From contig CALXKJ010000010.1 of the NCBI GenBank assembly GCA_944388955.1, positions 16,198 to 80,197 of the forward strand: a stretch of 64,000 nucleotides of DNA, given 5' to 3'. The notes under the pieces are model-generated. The model was not told the DNA's origin. It saw only the letters and a list, made by a program, of their open reading frames with translations, and searched no databases. Source of the stretch: an uncultured Spirochaetaceae bacterium (lineage in GTDB: Bacteria; Spirochaetota; Spirochaetia; Sphaerochaetales; Sphaerochaetaceae). Positions within the stretch are counted from its first letter, which is position 1; every line of letters begins with the position of its first letter. Shown here one piece after another: positions 61,773-64,000 of the stretch. Both the position numbers and the translations under genes were made by a program.

Positions 61773-63614
61773 TCACTTATTGAGAAGATATGAGGGTATC
61801 GAGCCTCTTGATTCGAATATCTTCCTGTTCTGCGTGTTAAGTATCTTCTTGCACATCCTTATTGAAAGCGGAGTGACCTCCACAAGCTCATCATCCTTGA
61901 TGAACTGTATGGCCTGCTCAAGTGTCGGCTTGGATACTGGCGTGAGCGTTACAGCTTCATCATGCCCTGATGCTCTGAGATTTGTAAGCTTCTTGGTCTT
62001 TGTCGGGTTGAGCATCAGATCCATATCCTTGTTGCGTTCACCGACAATCTCACCTTCATATACAGGATCGCCAGGAACGATGAAGAAACGGCCTCTATCC
62101 TCAAGTTCCCAGATTCCATATGCGACAGCTGTTCCAGCCCTATCTGAGACAAGCGAGCCTGTCAGACGTTCCGGGAAATCACCTTTATAAGGCTCATAGC
62201 CCTTCAGATAGCTATTCATGATACCGAATCCCTTTGTATCTGTCAGGAACTCATCACGGAAGCCTATGAGGCCTCTGGCAGGAATATCGAAGCGTATCTT
62301 CACTCTGCCGCCTTCTGTGTATGTGATATCACTCATGACAGCCTTGCGCCTTCCGAGCTTCTCCATAACTGTTCCTGAGTACTCTTCAGGACAATCAATC
62401 ATAAGGACTTCAACAGGCTCTGTCTTCCGTCCTTCAGAATCCACATGGAAAATAACATGAGGCCTACCGACACAGAATTCAAAACCTTCCCTTCTCATCT
62501 CCTCTGCAATGATAGCCATCTGAAACTCACCACGGCCCTTTACAGTAAATGTATCGTCAGGATTCCTTTCAATCCTGATAGATACATTTCTCAGTGCCTC
62601 TTTCTGCAGTCTCTCCCATATCTTAGCGCTTGTTGCCGCATTTCCTTCTTTTCCAGCAAGTGGCGAGATATTCTTTGAGAAAAGCATTGATACAGTTGGC
62701 TCATCAACCTCAATACGCGGGAGTGCCTTTACCTCTTCCTTTGTACAGATCGTATCACCGATTGAGACATCATTAACGCCAGCTAGAACGATGATATCCC
62801 CGGAATCAGCCTTAGGACAGTCTACAAACTGCGGTCCATCGTATGCCTGTATTCTCGTGACTCTGAGCTGTTCAACGGAATTCTCCTTCACACATACAAG
62901 CGTATCATTCGTCTCAGCAGAGCCGTTCATGACCTTTCCTATCGCGAGACGACCAAGGAAATCCGAGTATGAAAGATCGGAGACAAGCATCTGGAAAGGC
63001 TCAGTATCATCATATTCAGGAGCCGGGATATCAGAAATAATCGCATCGAGAAGCTCATGCAGATTGCTCTTTATATCATCAAGTGATTTACCGCAAGTCC
63101 CCTCTCTGCCATTAGCATAGAAAACAGGAACCTCCAGCATCCTCTCATCAGGAGAAAGCTCGAGAAGAAGATCATATACCTCATTGAGGACATCATCAGG
63201 CCTGGCATCCTTACGATCGATTTTATTGATGACAACAATCAGTGGCAGCGATTGCTTGAGTGCTTTCTCAAGAACGAATCTTGTCTGAGGAAGCGGACCT
63301 TCAGCAGCGTCAACAAGAAGTATAGCGCCATCAACCATTGAAAGTCCTCTCTCAACCTCACCACCGAAATCTGCATGGCCCGGAGTATCAATGATGTTGA
63401 TTTTCACACCTTTCCAATGAATGGCACAGTTCTTGGCGTTTATTGTTATGCCTCTTTCCTTCTCAATGGCACCACTATCCATGATCCTGACACCATCCAT
63501 ACCCTTACCAACAAGGCCGCTCTGCTTGAAGAGAGCATCGACAAGGGTTGTCTTGCCATGATCAACGTGAGCTATTATAGCAATATTCCTTATGTTATCG
63601 TTCCTGACTTTCAT
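61773..63614 (-). CDS. typA: Ribosome-associated GTPase TypA/BipA
   Basis: A 613-aa translational GTPase acting in ribosome assembly and stress. G1 [13 protein letters not shown]2 [11 protein letters not shown]3 [13 protein letters not shown]4 NKIDR, then domains II, III and V and the TypA-specific C-terminal domain with [19 protein letters not shown]. Full length. The ATG at 63614 has no Shine-Dalgarno; TATATT or TATTAC 9-11 nt upstream may be the -10, so the leader is a few nt. It lies downstream of the rRNA operon. Confidence 0.95.
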   Translation of the reverse strand: MKVRNDNIRNIAIIAHVDHGKTTLVDALFKQSGLVGKGMDGVRIMDSGAIEKERGITINAKNCAIHWKGVKINIIDTPGHADFGGEVERGLSMVDGAILLVDAAEGPLPQTRFVLEKALKQSLPLIVVINKIDRKDARPDDVLNEVYDLLLELSPDERMLEVPVFYANGREGTCGKSLDDIKSNLHELLDAIISDIPAPEYDDTEPFQMLVSDLSYSDFLGRLAIGKVMNGSAETNDTLVCVKENSVEQLRVTRIQAYDGPQFVDCPKADSGDIIVLAGVNDVSIGDTICTKEEVKALPRIEVDEPTVSMLFSKNISPLAGKEGNAATSAKIWERLQKEALRNVSIRIERNPDDTFTVKGRGEFQMAIIAEEMRREGFEFCVGRPHVIFHVDSEGRKTEPVEVLMIDCPEEYSGTVMEKLGRRKAVMSDITYTEGGRVKIRFDIPARGLIGFRDEFLTDTKGFGIMNSYLKGYEPYKGDFPERLTGSLVSDRAGTAVAYGIWELEDRGRFFIVPGDPVYEGEIVGERNKDMDLMLNPTKTKKLTNLRASGHDEAVTLTPVSKPTLEQAIQFIKDDELVEVTPLSIRMCKKILNTQNRKIFESRGSIPSYLLNK

Positions 63615-63700
63615 ACCGATGTGGTAATATACAGCTTTTGCGGATTTTACGCCATATGCTACCGGTAAATAGTTTCAATATTATGAGTTACATAAGATAT

Positions 63701-63759
63701 AAAAAATCCTCATCTGGCATATACAGCCCTGGATACAGGGGAATATATGCAGGATGAGG
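63701..63759 (-). terminator. Terminator of the rRNA operon
   Basis: On the minus strand, 13 nt after 5S, a long imperfect hairpin (CCTCATCCTGCATATA ... TGTATATGCCAGATGAGG, 63708-63759) is followed by ATTTTTT. Confidence 0.88.
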
Positions 63760-63772
63760 AGAGAATAAAAAA

Positions 63773-63885
63773 CCTGGCAGCGACCTACTCTCCCGCAGAC
63801 GAGCTGCAGTACCATCGGCGCGAGGGTGTTTTACTTCCGTGTTCGGGATGGGAACGGGTATCGCCGCCCTGCTATGGCCACCAGG
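63773..63885 (-). rRNA. rrf: 5S ribosomal RNA
   Basis: Minus strand, about 113 nt. It contains CCCGTTCCCATCCCGAACAC, GATGGTACTGC and GGGAGAGTAGGTCGCTGCC, the conserved loops of 5S rRNA, closed by the terminal stem CCTGG / CCAGG. The ends are set by that stem and may be off by a few nt. Confidence 0.95.
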
Positions 63886-63941
63886 AGATCATGGCGGATT
63901 GAATCCGCATGATCCGTTTCGGTGAACCGGAACGATAATAT

Positions 63942-64000
63942 GGCCAAGCCTCACGGAGCATTAGTACCGGTCGGCTGAACGCGTTGCCGCGCTTGTACCG
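63942..64000 (-). rRNA. rrl: 23S ribosomal RNA, 3' end (cut by window edge)
   Basis: Minus strand: CGCGTTCAGCCGACCGGTAC followed by TAATGCTCCGTGAGGCTTGGCC is the conserved 3' end of 23S rRNA. The rest lies beyond the window. The 56-nt spacer to 5S holds a small hairpin (GCGGATTCAATCCGC). Confidence 0.92.

Noticed and set aside
1..64000. CRISPR arrays, tRNA genes, insertion sequences, prophage
   Set aside because: No spaced direct repeats, no tRNA arms in the gaps, and no transposase or phage structural motifs were seen by eye.

Overview
The window is about 64 kb of a compact bacterial chromosome with moderate GC and AT-rich intergenic gaps. Three traits point to a host-associated spirochaete of the Sphaerochaeta group: a diderm toolkit (RND/TolC export, lipoprotein, periplasmic sugar-binding protein), two EF-G-type factors plus TypA, and a bacterial XPB helicase pair. 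This assignment is inferred from gene content and protein style, since no 16S sequence is present. No CRISPR array, insertion sequence, tRNA or prophage is visible. The right edge holds the end of an rRNA operon (23S 3' end and 5S, minus strand).

Layout. 1-15 kb is metal and drug efflux. It holds a copA-csoR operon with a CsoR-type palindrome, an RND tripartite exporter with an extra small lipoprotein gene, an aldehyde dehydrogenase-ClC pair, and a Zn/Cd/Pb-type P-ATPase behind an ArsR/SmtB-type operator. A SmtB-like zinc sensor that fits this operator lies 35 kb away (46.9-47.2 kb). 15-24.5 kb has EF-G and a sialic-acid cluster: nanQ/yhcH, an AraC regulator, a three-gene ABC importer without ATPase, a Gfo/Idh oxidoreductase, nanA, a decayed GntR regulator and an SGNH esterase. 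Its gene set resembles 2,7-anhydro-sialic acid clusters of gut bacteria. 25-36 kb has an EF-G-like factor, trmB-mfd, an inositol-monophosphatase-family enzyme, a THEP1-like NTPase with an ACT protein, a methyltransferase, nrdR and a dGTPase. 36-43 kb has aroK-aroC joined to xpb and a Helicase_C_3 protein, facing a fused aroDE. 43-48 kb has an ABC-F ATPase, maf, an N-acetylhexosamine kinase, arsR with a GNAT gene, and a dehydrogenase. 48-53 kb encodes citrate synthase, isocitrate dehydrogenase and aconitase, a citrate-to-2-oxoglutarate branch. 53-64 kb has a DUF212/m5C-methyltransferase/DUF362 operon, a LexA-like repressor, ribokinase, a UvrD-type helicase, a plasmid-like parA with a small partner, xthA, typA and the rRNA end.

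The strongest general signal is promoter architecture. At least a dozen genes have a clear -10 hexamer ending only 6-7 nt before the start codon and no Shine-Dalgarno sequence, so their mRNAs should be leaderless. Genes inside operons and a subset of first genes have ordinary Shine-Dalgarno sites. Other notable signals are a probable internal start releasing a CopZ-like chaperone from the end of copA, and the zntA operator/ArsR match.
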